NCBI RefSeq assembly: GCF_014211975.1
Contig: NZ_CP060084.1
Location: forward strand, 2,294,001 to 2,358,000
Reading direction: 5' to 3'
Source of the DNA: Teredinibacter haidensis
GTDB taxonomy: Bacteria; Pseudomonadota; Gammaproteobacteria; Pseudomonadales; Cellvibrionaceae
DNA length: 64,000 nt
In this document: positions 9,016 to 17,617 of the stretch, piece by piece
Layout of the letters: each line of letters opens with the position of its first letter
Position numbering within the stretch: the stretch's first letter is position 1
Notes under the pieces: model-generated
What the model saw: the letters and a program-made list of their open reading frames with translations, nothing else
What the model was told of the DNA's origin: nothing
The model's database searches: none
Made by a program: the position numbers and the translations under genes

Positions 9016-9720
9016 TTACAACCCCTGAATACTTGCCGCAATTGCGGCACAGGCTTCTGCGGGGTTTTCAGCTTGAGTTATGGGGCGGCCGACAACAATG
9101 TAGTCACTGCCATTTTGCATCGCCTGCTCTGGCGTGACGACCCGACGCTGGTCTCCCTGTGCTGCGCTCGCAGGACGAATACCGGGTGTGATTGTTAAAA
9201 ACTCCGCTCCCTGTATAGACTTCATTTGCGCCGCTTCCACTGCTGAGCACACAATACCGTCCATTCCCGACTGTTTGGCCAGCGAGGCCAAACGCGTCAC
9301 CACCTGCTCTGGCTGCTCTTGAATGCCAATGCCCGCCAGATCCGATGCGTCCATACTGGTAAGCACTGTAACGGCAATGAGTAAGGGCTTTTGCTGAAAA
9401 GCCGCAAGCGCTTCTCGCGCAGCAACCATCATACGCTCACCGCCCAAGGCATGTACGTTTGTCATCCAAACGCCCAAGCCAGCAGCGGAGCTGACAGCGC
9501 CCGCAACGGTGTTGGGAATATCGTGGAATTTGAGATCGAGAAATACGTCGAAACCCAGTTTTTGTACAGATTCGACAATTGACGGCCCAACCGCAGTAAA
9601 CAGCTCTTTACCAATTTTTAAACGGCAATCGGCAGGATTTAATTGTTGTACAAGATTTAAACATTGCTCTGTGTTTTGATAGTCCAGAGCAACAAGCAGG
9701 CGTGGGCCAGTATCAGACAT
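9016..9720 (-). CDS. pyrF: orotidine 5'-phosphate decarboxylase
   Basis: Catalyses the last step of UMP synthesis. The catalytic DLKFHDIPNTV motif with its Lys and Asp residues is present, as are the phosphate-binding TPGIRP and the VVGRPI motif near the end. I start it at the ATG at 9720 (234 residues) because AGGGAG lies seven to eight bases upstream. An in-frame upstream start at 9750 adds ten residues without support. It heads the pyrF-cmk-lapA-lapB run and lies beyond the lipoprotein gene after a hairpin. Confidence 0.95.
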   Translation of the reverse strand: MSDTGPRLLVALDYQNTEQCLNLVQQLNPADCRLKIGKELFTAVGPSIVESVQKLGFDVFLDLKFHDIPNTVAGAVSSAAGLGVWMTNVHALGGERMMVAAREALAAFQQKPLLIAVTVLTSMDASDLAGIGIQEQPEQVVTRLASLAKQSGMDGIVCSAVEAAQMKSIQGAEFLTITPGIRPASAAQGDQRRVVTPEQAMQNGSDYIVVGRPITQAENPAEACAAIAASIQGL

Positions 9721-9795
9721 TGAGTATCTCCCTCGTTGGATGCTCGCCATTTTACACGCAGAGAGAAAGTTTTTCGCGGCTTAACCATAATAACT

Positions 9796-9823
9796 GGCGC
9801 CCCCCGAGAAAAGGGCAGGCGCC
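9796..9823 (-). terminator. GC-rich hairpin after the lipoprotein gene
   Basis: GGCGCC arms with an inner CCC/GGG pairing around GAGAAAA. It begins about 19 bases after the lipoprotein stop codon. The T-run after the stem is poor, so it may be a weak or factor-dependent terminator. Confidence 0.4.
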
Positions 9824-9841
9824 GAGCATATAAGGAGCCTG

Positions 9842-11437
9842 CTAAGGTGTAGCGCCCTTGTCGATACGAAAATTTCTAAACTGTAAACTATCTGAACCTG
9901 CAGGAACGGCCTCGCCCGTTACGTATAACTGAACACCAACAACCTGAATTAAGGTTTTGTCGAAGCCGTCTTCTTTGTAGTCAAAATCTTCGTCGGAAAG
10001 GCCTGCTAGAGAAAGCGTTGTCCAGCCTCCTACCTCCATTGCAGCCAAATTAATCGCGACTGGAGCGGCATAGCGGTATCCGTAATCCATAACAAAAAGC
10101 TGTGCTTCAACTTCGTTACCGGTGTAATTCTCTGGTATATACATTTCAACCTGAACCGAGCCGTTTGTTAAGTCGAGAAGCGGATTCAGATCGTATCGAA
10201 TCGCAATTTTGTCCCTTACTGTAGACCAGCCAGGGTTAAAGGTAAGTACGCCCGCTTCCGTATAAAAGTCATTCATTGAGGGGGCTCCGCCCCAAAAATC
10301 ATAAGACACCGCTTGCTCACCCAGTAGAATTTCTTGCACTTGCTCGCCCAACTCTTCTATGGGATCGCCATCACCTTTAACCCAGCGCACATTGTCGAGC
10401 TGGTAGCGCAAACCGTTCATGGCATCCCAGCTGGGCTCTAACGAAAGCGCTTCGGTAACTACACTCGTATCGAGGCCGGTAGAAATCATTTCACTAACGC
10501 TTAGAGATATATGAGTCCACTCGCCAATGGCGAGTGTGCCCAAGGAAATGTTTTCGCTAATACAGGGGTAATGGCAGGACACATGAGCAAATAAATCTGT
10601 CGCATCTCCCCAATCCAACATGCGAATATCAAATTCTATAGTGCCATTATTGTAGCCACTCATATTCACGTTGTAGCCGTCTTCTGAATAAGGAGCGCCA
10701 AAGCTCAACGACCCGTTAGCGTCGTCATTGTTGAAGCTAACATCAATCACTCTGCCGTAGCCTTCTTCTTCGGTATCGATAACATCCCAGTTAACCAAGT
10801 AGTCGCTATTGTTATCGGTATAAAGGAAGTTGGTGTAAGTTCCATCTTTTAACATTTCCCAACCTAGAACACCGAGCCACTCCGTGGCTACGCATTCACC
10901 AAACACAAGCCCTGGCTGCATTGAACAGCTAGCATCCTCGTTTTCGGAGGGAATAACAGAATAGATCACGTCTACTGTTTTCGGGCTCCCACTGTATTGC
11001 GTTGTACACGCAGCGTCCTTGCAGGCACTTACGGTAAAGCTGCCGGTATAAATACCCACCCCAGGTAACAGATCCGAAGATTGCGTTGTAAGGGTTAACG
11101 TTCCCGAGTAATCGACTTCGGACAATATTGCTTCGGCATCGACAATAAGATCAGTTCCAGAGACATCAACAAAGATATACACATCACCATCCGGCTGATT
11201 AAGTGTGCCGATAATGTCCTGCTGAAAATAGATGATGTCTGAATCCCTCGCAGTATAAGCCAACGTCGAATGAGACAGCCTAAACGCACCCTCTGCTGAA
11301 CCGGGAGCCGGATCAGGGCTGGGCACCGAATTGTTAGAGCCAGGCTCAACAGGAGTTGCATTTCCACCACCGCAAGCGACAACGGCTAGCGATAGAAGAA
11401 TTGTTGGTATTTGAAAAAAAACGACTTTTAGATTCAT
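9842..11437 (-). CDS. large secreted lipoprotein, function unknown
   Basis: I do not recognise this 531-residue protein. It has a lipoprotein signal peptide with lipobox VVAC and the acylated Cys at residue 22, then a Gly/Asn/Pro/Ser linker. The rest looks like successive beta-rich modules at about 55-140, 180-360 and 370-529. The second and third have the pattern of carbohydrate-binding beta-sandwiches found attached to polysaccharide-degrading enzymes (aromatic-rich strands, WTHISLSVS and WTTLSLAGL in equivalent places), but I see no catalytic residues. It follows the anti-sigma gene by about 117 bases and has its own AAGAGG ribosome site. Context suggests a surface partner of the TonB-dependent receptor, perhaps capturing its ligand; that is inference. 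Confidence 0.6.
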   Translation of the reverse strand: MNLKVVFFQIPTILLSLAVVACGGGNATPVEPGSNNSVPSPDPAPGSAEGAFRLSHSTLAYTARDSDIIYFQQDIIGTLNQPDGDVYIFVDVSGTDLIVDAEAILSEVDYSGTLTLTTQSSDLLPGVGIYTGSFTVSACKDAACTTQYSGSPKTVDVIYSVIPSENEDASCSMQPGLVFGECVATEWLGVLGWEMLKDGTYTNFLYTDNNSDYLVNWDVIDTEEEGYGRVIDVSFNNDDANGSLSFGAPYSEDGYNVNMSGYNNGTIEFDIRMLDWGDATDLFAHVSCHYPCISENISLGTLAIGEWTHISLSVSEMISTGLDTSVVTEALSLEPSWDAMNGLRYQLDNVRWVKGDGDPIEELGEQVQEILLGEQAVSYDFWGGAPSMNDFYTEAGVLTFNPGWSTVRDKIAIRYDLNPLLDLTNGSVQVEMYIPENYTGNEVEAQLFVMDYGYRYAAPVAINLAAMEVGGWTTLSLAGLSDEDFDYKEDGFDKTLIQVVGVQLYVTGEAVPAGSDSLQFRNFRIDKGATP

Positions 11438-11554
11438 TCTTGCGACCTCTTATATTTATATCAGTTTAATTGAGCTACTTATATCGGCGCTTTTGCCCCT
11501 TCCTCACCTATAGACACCCGAAAATATGTCTCCCTCCACAGATTCATTAGGCAC

Positions 11555-12514
11555 CTACGGCACCTGTAGAAGAAACTCATTTTCAGCAACGCTGTAGCTA
11601 ACTTTTAAACCAAGAGCGCTCGCCAGGGCCTTTAGTTTGTTCTCGTTTTCAGATAACTGGATAACGGCGGTTACCTGCTTGCTCCCCAGTGATTCATCTG
11701 CAAGCCGAATTTTGCCCGCATGGTAACGCTGTAATTCATGGATAACCTCCGTTAGTGGCTGCCCCCGAAAAATAAGCTGCCGCTTACGCCAGGACAGCAT
11801 GGAATGAGCATCGACACTTTTCGGTTTTTCGCCTTTTGCTACACTGGCAAAGCTAGCCAGCTGATTACGCCTAAGCTGGACTTTGGCATTAAACTGGTTT
11901 TCCGACCTTGATCCCAACGCAACCAACCCTTCCAGAACTGTAACCTGAGCTGTTTGCCCCGTTTCCTGAACGGAAAAGCGGGTTCCCAATACTCGGACTA
12001 CACCGCTTGGGGTAATAACGTCAAAGGGGCGGCTCGCGTCTTTAACTACATCGAAAAAGGCTTCTCCTTCGTCCAAATAAACAGTACGGCTACCATTCGT
12101 TATTTTCACGCGTATACGAGACTGCGTATTAAGCGTTATGGTAGAGCCGTCCTTTAGCGGCACACTTAACTGTTGGCCAACGGCGGTATGAAACTGGTGA
12201 CTTTCCGTTTTATTCCCCATGCTATTGAATATAAACAACACACCTAGCAATACAACTGCGCAAGCCGCCACCCAGCTCGTAGCGGGCTTCCATCCTGAGC
12301 GCGATGACTTTCCTTCGGGAATGTCTGCCAATACTTCACCCCGCTCCCACAATTTTTCTGCCTTTATGTAGGCCGCCTGATTAATTGCCGAGGCTTCCAA
12401 CCATTGCCAGAACATTTGCTCTTCACTTTTTGATAGATTTTTAGACTGCAGACGAGCAAGCCACCGAATGGCGGCTTCTTCGGCAACCACAAGAGAGGAA
12501 CGATCGGCGCTCAT
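11555..12514 (-). CDS. FecR-family anti-sigma regulator
   Basis: A single-pass inner-membrane protein that holds its sigma factor inactive and releases or activates it when the outer-membrane receptor binds ligand. Residues 1-75 form the cytoplasmic sigma-binding part with conserved Trp residues (FWQWLE). A membrane helix is at about 80-97. The periplasmic FecR domain follows (GSTITLNTQSRIRV, VLGTRFSVQ), then a C-terminal part (about 235-319) resembling the receptor-interacting STN-like domain. It overlaps the sigma gene by four bases, indicating coupled translation. Family assignment is firm; the signal is unknown. Confidence 0.88.
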   Translation of the reverse strand: MSADRSSLVVAEEAAIRWLARLQSKNLSKSEEQMFWQWLEASAINQAAYIKAEKLWERGEVLADIPEGKSSRSGWKPATSWVAACAVVLLGVLFIFNSMGNKTESHQFHTAVGQQLSVPLKDGSTITLNTQSRIRVKITNGSRTVYLDEGEAFFDVVKDASRPFDVITPSGVVRVLGTRFSVQETGQTAQVTVLEGLVALGSRSENQFNAKVQLRRNQLASFASVAKGEKPKSVDAHSMLSWRKRQLIFRGQPLTEVIHELQRYHAGKIRLADESLGSKQVTAVIQLSENENKLKALASALGLKVSYSVAENEFLLQVP

Positions 12515-13017
12515 ATCGCACCTCCTATGTCCAAATGGGTTTTTAAATGTTTCAGTACACGAATAATGTGCTTTTCTACTGTGCTTTCTGCAATATTCAG
12601 CTCTGCGGCGATCGCCCTATAGCTCTTACCTTGCTCACGGCTTAACAGAAATGTTTTACGATACTTTTCGGGAAGTTCATCGATACTACGCTTCAAAGCC
12701 AGAATATCCTGCTTCGCCATGACAGAACGCTCCGGGGAAATAGTGTCTTCATCCGTTGTGTGTTGCATTGCCGTAAGCTGCGCACGCCGTTTTTGGTTGC
12801 GGATCCTGTTTAGCGCCAAATTGCTCGCTGCCTGGTAAAGGTAGGCTCGGGGATTATCGAGGGATTCAAAATTGTCGGCTCGCAAAATGTTGTGGAAGGC
12901 ATCCTGAATAATATCTTCGGCATCGGCATGATTCTTCCTGAATTTTCGAACAATTGAGCGCAGCAGCTCTGGCTGACAGCTTTCGTACAACTCTGTTAAC
13001 GGGTGTTTGACATTCAT
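12511..13017 (-). CDS. FecI-type extracytoplasmic function sigma factor
   Basis: A 168-residue ECF sigma factor. Region 2 contains DAEDIIQDAFHNIL (about 32-45) and region 4 the helix-turn-helix YRAIAAELNIAESTVEKHI (about 132-150). It has no added domain. The ATG directly abuts the receptor stop codon (TAAATG), so it is probably translated from the receptor message. It would direct RNA polymerase to the promoter of this receptor cassette when freed by the FecR-type protein. Target promoters cannot be assigned from the sequence alone. Confidence 0.9.
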   Translation of the reverse strand: MNVKHPLTELYESCQPELLRSIVRKFRKNHADAEDIIQDAFHNILRADNFESLDNPRAYLYQAASNLALNRIRNQKRRAQLTAMQHTTDEDTISPERSVMAKQDILALKRSIDELPEKYRKTFLLSREQGKSYRAIAAELNIAESTVEKHIIRVLKHLKTHLDIGGAI

Positions 13018-15558
13018 TTAAAACTCCACTTGTACAGATGCCATCATAGATCGTCCCACTGCTCGGTTCTCTCTAACACCACTTAGCAATGCGGTGTAGT
13101 AACCCTGGTCTAACAGGTTTTTTATTGCCACCTTTATATTCAGCTTTGCATCCTGTAAATGCATTTGATATTTACACCCAAGATCAAACGTCGTGTAGGG
13201 TTCCAGATAGTAAGTGTTGTCATCATTCGCATAGCGCCCACCAACGAATTTGTAACCCAAACTAAAATCCAATGCTGAACTGAGTTCATAGTGGGCAAAC
13301 AGGCTGGACGTTTTTTTTGCGGCAAGTGCCTGCCTATTCCCCTTGTTTTCACCGTTGAGAATTTCTGGCGAGAGTATCGCAGCAGCACCGACCAGGTTGA
13401 TTGAATCGTACAATCTAAGGGTGAAATCGAGATCTACTCCACGAGAAAATTGTCGATTATTGGTCACTGAAGTCCTAACCCCCTCAATCACTCTCAACTC
13501 GGCAACATTCCATTTGCCTATTTCGAATGCAGCTACTGAAGCAAGGAGCCGATTATTGAATAGTCGTGTTTTTATTCCAATTTCAGTTTGTTTGGACAAC
13601 TCGGGCTCGTCAACTTGATAGAGGCTATCGTCTAACTGATAATTTGGCTTTAAGCCCTCGCTGTAATTCGAAAAAAACGAGTTATTGTGATCAATTCTAA
13701 AGACCAAACCTGCCTGCGCGGATAATTTTCTATGCGTATTTAACCTTGTAGAAATATAGTTTGTGGTATCGGTATAATTTCCTTCTGTCATGGTATAGCG
13801 TGCACCGAAGGAAGCCACCAGCCGATCACTTAACTCTACGCTGTCTTGCATAAACAACCCAACGTCAGAATAGGTAAGTGTATTTTGGTACTCTTCTAGA
13901 AGCCCTATATTTTCACTGGAGGCTAAAATGGTATTGAGTATATTTGAAAGCTCTGCTTCCAATTCGAGCCCATTCCAACTTTGATTCGCAAAAACATCTC
14001 TTACCTCGACCACGTAGCGCGTATCGACTTCCTGTCGATGAAAGTCAAAACCGAAGGTAGCATGGTGATCCCTATCAAACAGAGAAAATGCCCCCTCCAG
14101 GCTAGTGTTAAAGCTCAGCGCATTTTCTTCAGCATCTTCATCGTATAGGCTGCGAATGGGCGCTATCTCGTAGCGCCATTCATCGCGAGCTATATCAAGC
14201 ACAACCGCAATAACCGCCTGCCCTCCGGGGGCAAATATTAATAAATCTTCCCCTAGCTCTTCTTTGCGAAATAAAATATCGGTACGCAATAGCTGCTCGC
14301 CCGTTGTTCTTACGCCATAGCGGAATTCATTTTGCCACCCAGTTCTTGCCCGCAAACGCCAGGTTGGAGAAAGGTAATGATTAAGCTCTGCTGTGAGTAG
14401 GTTAAAGTACGCAGAAAAACCCTGCCTTGCCTGCGGAACAACTTCAGCCAATGTTGCTCCCGGAAAAAAATCACCATAGGAACGAAAAACGTCGAAATCC
14501 CGATCCCCGGTAAATTCAGAATATTGATAGTCGTAACGAAGCGAGAATTGGGTATTGTCATTTTGAGCCCAGCTTACTGCGCCTGAAAATAGTTGGCTAA
14601 GTAAATCGCTGTTATCACCGAGTTCCCGCTGCTTATCATTGGCCATTATCGCTCGATACTGAATAGCTGGGGTGCTCTCAGGGGACACATTAATATCGAC
14701 ATCGGCAGACAGGTGGTCACCAGAGCCCATACCAACATCCACCCAAAGGTGATTCTCTTTTAGAGGCTGTTTTCGAACAATATTTAATGTTCCACCCGGC
14801 TCCCCTTGGCCGTAGAGTATGGTGGATGGCCCTTTTAATATTTCTATACGCTCTACATTCGCGGGCACTATTTTTACACCTGTACTATCCCCCAAACGAA
14901 AGCCATCCAGAAAAGTCGCATGCCGGGGAAAGCCTCGAATCAAAATATCATCATTGCTATCGGCAACACCATCGCCCGGTGTTACGCTGCTAGCGAACTT
15001 CACAATCTCTGCCAACTCTTCTGCTTGCTGGTCATTGATTAGACTACTGGGCAGTACATTAATAAAACGAGCAGAGTCGAAGTAAGGGATTTCCCCATGT
15101 AACTGCGTGCTGGAGATGGTGTTATAACGAAATGAATGGGAAGCACCGAAGACCAGCGTTTCATCGATCTGATCATTAAATTTAGCTTCGCTGGCGAGCG
15201 GCTCAGGGCTATTACTTGAGGAGGCAGGTGATGGAGTAAGGCTGTAACTATTCGAACTCTGGCTGTAAATATAGGCTAAATCCGCTTTTGCCAGCAACTG
15301 AGCTAATGCAATATCGACCGTACGAGGACCCATAATTGGCGTAGCGAGTTTTTTTCGGATCAACGCCTCATTCGCAATAATTGTGATATCGGCCTGAACA
15401 GCAAATTCAATTAGCGCAGACTGTAGCGATTGTCCCGGAAGGTCAAAGTAGCGTATATCCTTAACCGCTGTATCAGCATAAGCGTTTACAGCGCAATAAC
15501 CTAACCATCCAAAGCGAAATACAATACTAAAGAACCAATTACAACGTGTTTTTTTCAT
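13018..15558 (-). CDS. TonB-dependent siderophore-type receptor with signalling domain
   Basis: An outer-membrane transducer of the FecA/FpvA kind, about 846 residues from the ATG at 15558 (a TTG three codons upstream is possible). It has a signal peptide (about 1-30), an STN signalling domain (about 40-105), a candidate TonB box near DETLVF, a plug (ILIRGF, RIEILKGPSTILYGQGEPGG), and a beta-barrel ending in Phe. The STN domain implies signalling to the FecR-type protein encoded two genes downstream. The plug motif is typical of ferric-siderophore receptors, so iron uptake is the leading guess. Only half of a Fur-box-like sequence is visible at the start codon, so iron control is unproven. 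Confidence 0.9.
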   Translation of the reverse strand: MKKTRCNWFFSIVFRFGWLGYCAVNAYADTAVKDIRYFDLPGQSLQSALIEFAVQADITIIANEALIRKKLATPIMGPRTVDIALAQLLAKADLAYIYSQSSNSYSLTPSPASSSNSPEPLASEAKFNDQIDETLVFGASHSFRYNTISSTQLHGEIPYFDSARFINVLPSSLINDQQAEELAEIVKFASSVTPGDGVADSNDDILIRGFPRHATFLDGFRLGDSTGVKIVPANVERIEILKGPSTILYGQGEPGGTLNIVRKQPLKENHLWVDVGMGSGDHLSADVDINVSPESTPAIQYRAIMANDKQRELGDNSDLLSQLFSGAVSWAQNDNTQFSLRYDYQYSEFTGDRDFDVFRSYGDFFPGATLAEVVPQARQGFSAYFNLLTAELNHYLSPTWRLRARTGWQNEFRYGVRTTGEQLLRTDILFRKEELGEDLLIFAPGGQAVIAVVLDIARDEWRYEIAPIRSLYDEDAEENALSFNTSLEGAFSLFDRDHHATFGFDFHRQEVDTRYVVEVRDVFANQSWNGLELEAELSNILNTILASSENIGLLEEYQNTLTYSDVGLFMQDSVELSDRLVASFGARYTMTEGNYTDTTNYISTRLNTHRKLSAQAGLVFRIDHNNSFFSNYSEGLKPNYQLDDSLYQVDEPELSKQTEIGIKTRLFNNRLLASVAAFEIGKWNVAELRVIEGVRTSVTNNRQFSRGVDLDFTLRLYDSINLVGAAAILSPEILNGENKGNRQALAAKKTSSLFAHYELSSALDFSLGYKFVGGRYANDDNTYYLEPYTTFDLGCKYQMHLQDAKLNIKVAIKNLLDQGYYTALLSGVRENRAVGRSMMASVQVEF

Positions 15559-15740
15559 TATTATCAATCACGAACAACAACAGTAAGGGTAATTATGCCG
15601 TGATTTGCATGGTTTGCGAACTTCAATTTATCAATAATAAACAACAACTGTGTTACGCAAGCTCTGAGATGCACTAAAGAATATTTTTACCTTTGTCTTG
15701 ACCCGTAATAGCGGCATCTATCCCTTTTAGGTTTGGCTGG

Positions 15741-15938
15741 TCAGCGGGCTAAATTAACGTTCATTTTCGAGGCCGCCATTTCGACCACTGATCTTTTTAT
15801 AGCCAGCGGTGCCTTGGCAGCACCGGTTGTTACGGGAATGGATAAAAGCACGCAAAATACAGCCAACGCTAACAACGCATTGTAGATATCTTTAAAAACA
15901 AATCTAGCTGGTGCTTTAGCTACTAAACATTCAACCAT
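15741..15938 (-). CDS. 65-residue membrane or exported peptide, unknown
   Basis: An unrecognised small protein starting at the ATG at 15938, preceded at five bases by a strong ribosome site (AGGGGAG). It has one hydrophobic segment at about residues 21-42 (LLALAVFCVLLSIPVTTGA) after a short basic N-terminus, then a polar C-terminus. This fits a single-pass membrane peptide or a signal peptide cleaved near VTTGAA. A longer frame beginning at 16100 would run through the cysN terminator and is not credible. It sits alone between the cysN terminator and the receptor promoter region. Confidence 0.55.
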   Translation of the reverse strand: MVECLVAKAPARFVFKDIYNALLALAVFCVLLSIPVTTGAAKAPLAIKRSVVEMAASKMNVNLAR

Positions 15939-16070
15939 GTTACTCCCCTTTTGCGTTTCTATAATAATCCACCCGCTCGAAGGATAAGTATAGAAAGAGG
16001 CTCGTTTTTTGACTGTAGGATATAGGGATAAATGAGTGTAGGAATTTGCCGTTTTAAGCTGCAAGCATAA

Positions 16071-16095
16071 AAAACGCCGGCATTGCCGGCGTTTT
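16071..16095 (-). terminator. intrinsic terminator of cysN
   Basis: Perfect eleven-base arms AAAACGCCGGC and GCCGGCGTTTT with a three-base loop; on the minus strand six T complete it. It lies 20 bases after the cysN stop codon. Confidence 0.85.
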
Positions 16096-16114
16096 AACAA
16101 CTAAAAAAAGGCTC

Positions 16115-17527
16115 TTATAGTTTTGAAATGTCTTTCGCATCCCAATGCGGAAAATGTTTCCGTACAAGCGCATTCATCTCCAGTTCAAACTCCGAAAATT
16201 GCGATGTGCCTGAGTGCTTAGCTTCCAGCGGATTAATAACCATACCGGCACCAACCGTAATGTTTGTCATACGGTCAATAATAATGAACGCACCTGTAGC
16301 ACGGTTTTGCTGGTAAGGGTCGACAACCACTTTTTGCTCTAGCTGAACATCCACTACGGCAATATCATTCAGTTGTATTTCATTCGCTTCAGATTTTTCG
16401 AAGGTATTAACATCAATCCGGTACTCAACATCGGAAACAAACCCCGAGGTAACCTTACTGGCGAATTTAAATAAATACTGTTTGCCCGGTGCCATCGTCG
16501 CTTCTGCCATCCACACCAGGTGGGCACGCATACGGTCAGTAAAGGCCGGAGTAGCATCTGCGTGAACGATCATATCGCCGCGACTGATATCAATTTCATC
16601 TTCCAGTGTTAGCGTTACAGACTGATCAATAAAGGCCTGATCCAGCTCGCACTCATAGGTGACAATTGATTTGATTTTACTGGTTTTCTCCGATGGATAC
16701 ACTTTTACCAAATCGCCCGTTTTCACAACACCTGAAGCAACGGTTCCACAAAAACCACGAAAATTGAGATTGGGGCGATTAACATACTGGACGGGGTATC
16801 GAAAATCGTGAATATTTTTGTCTGCAGCGACTTCAACGAATTCCAGAATTTCCATTAAGGATCGCCCGGAATACCATGGGGTGCGCTCGCTGATATTGAC
16901 AACATTATCCCCATCCAAAGCTGACATGGGTACAAAATGTAATTCAGCATCGTTCAAAGATTTGGAAAGCTGCAAATAATCGGCTTTAATTTCTTCAAAG
17001 CGCTTCTCATCAAAGCCCACCAAATCCATTTTATTAATGGCGACCACAACGTGCTTAATGCCCAGCAAGGATGCGATATAGGAATGGCGGCGCGTTTGCG
17101 TTTGCACACCATAGCGCGCATCGATAAGTATGATGGCTAGATCACAGGTAGAAGCGCCTGTTGCCATATTGCGGGTGTACTGCTCATGACCTGGAGTATC
17201 GGCAATAATAAACTTGCGTTTGGCAGTAGAGAAATAGCGGTAGGCTACATCAATAGTAATGCCTTGCTCCCGTTCAGCCTGCAAACCATCTACCAACAGT
17301 GCAAGATCTAGCTTTTCTCCAGTTGTACCGTGCTTGCTGGAATCGGAGGCAACAGCGGCCAGCTGATCTTCGTAGATCATTTTTGAATCGTGGAGCAAGC
17401 GTCCAATTAAGGTGGATTTACCATCGTCCACACTGCCGCAGGTTAAAAAACGCAGCAGCTCTTTCTGTTCATGTTGAGCGAGATATTCATCGATATCGCT
17501 TTCGATTAATTCTGATTGATGAGACAT
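16115..17527 (-). CDS. cysN: sulfate adenylyltransferase subunit 1
   Basis: The GTPase subunit of ATP sulfurylase, which powers APS formation by CysD. GTPase motifs are GSVDDGKSTLIGRLL (about 32-46), DTPGHEQ and NKMD. Two beta-barrel domains follow. The 470-residue length shows no fused APS kinase, and a separate cysC is encoded at 20823. It lies 90 bases after cysD with a strong terminator behind it, so cysD-cysN probably form one unit. Confidence 0.95.
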   Translation of the reverse strand: MSHQSELIESDIDEYLAQHEQKELLRFLTCGSVDDGKSTLIGRLLHDSKMIYEDQLAAVASDSSKHGTTGEKLDLALLVDGLQAEREQGITIDVAYRYFSTAKRKFIIADTPGHEQYTRNMATGASTCDLAIILIDARYGVQTQTRRHSYIASLLGIKHVVVAINKMDLVGFDEKRFEEIKADYLQLSKSLNDAELHFVPMSALDGDNVVNISERTPWYSGRSLMEILEFVEVAADKNIHDFRYPVQYVNRPNLNFRGFCGTVASGVVKTGDLVKVYPSEKTSKIKSIVTYECELDQAFIDQSVTLTLEDEIDISRGDMIVHADATPAFTDRMRAHLVWMAEATMAPGKQYLFKFASKVTSGFVSDVEYRIDVNTFEKSEANEIQLNDIAVVDVQLEQKVVVDPYQQNRATGAFIIIDRMTNITVGAGMVINPLEAKHSGTSQFSEFELEMNALVRKHFPHWDAKDISKL

Positions 17528-17617
17528 ATAATAAAATTTCTCCGAAATTTTTGGAACGCTGCTTCGTCGTTTTTAGAGTACTTCGCTTCGCTCGTTGCAG
17601 GAGCGCCAGACGTTGAC

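Noticed and set aside
15559..15660. Fur box in front of the TonB-dependent receptor
   Set aside because: Only half a site (TGATAAT) overlapping the start codon and AT-rich stretches are visible; not enough for a call.
15939..16100. Longer version of the small membrane peptide starting at 16100
   Set aside because: It would read through the cysN terminator and has no ribosome site; the ATG at 15938 has a strong one.
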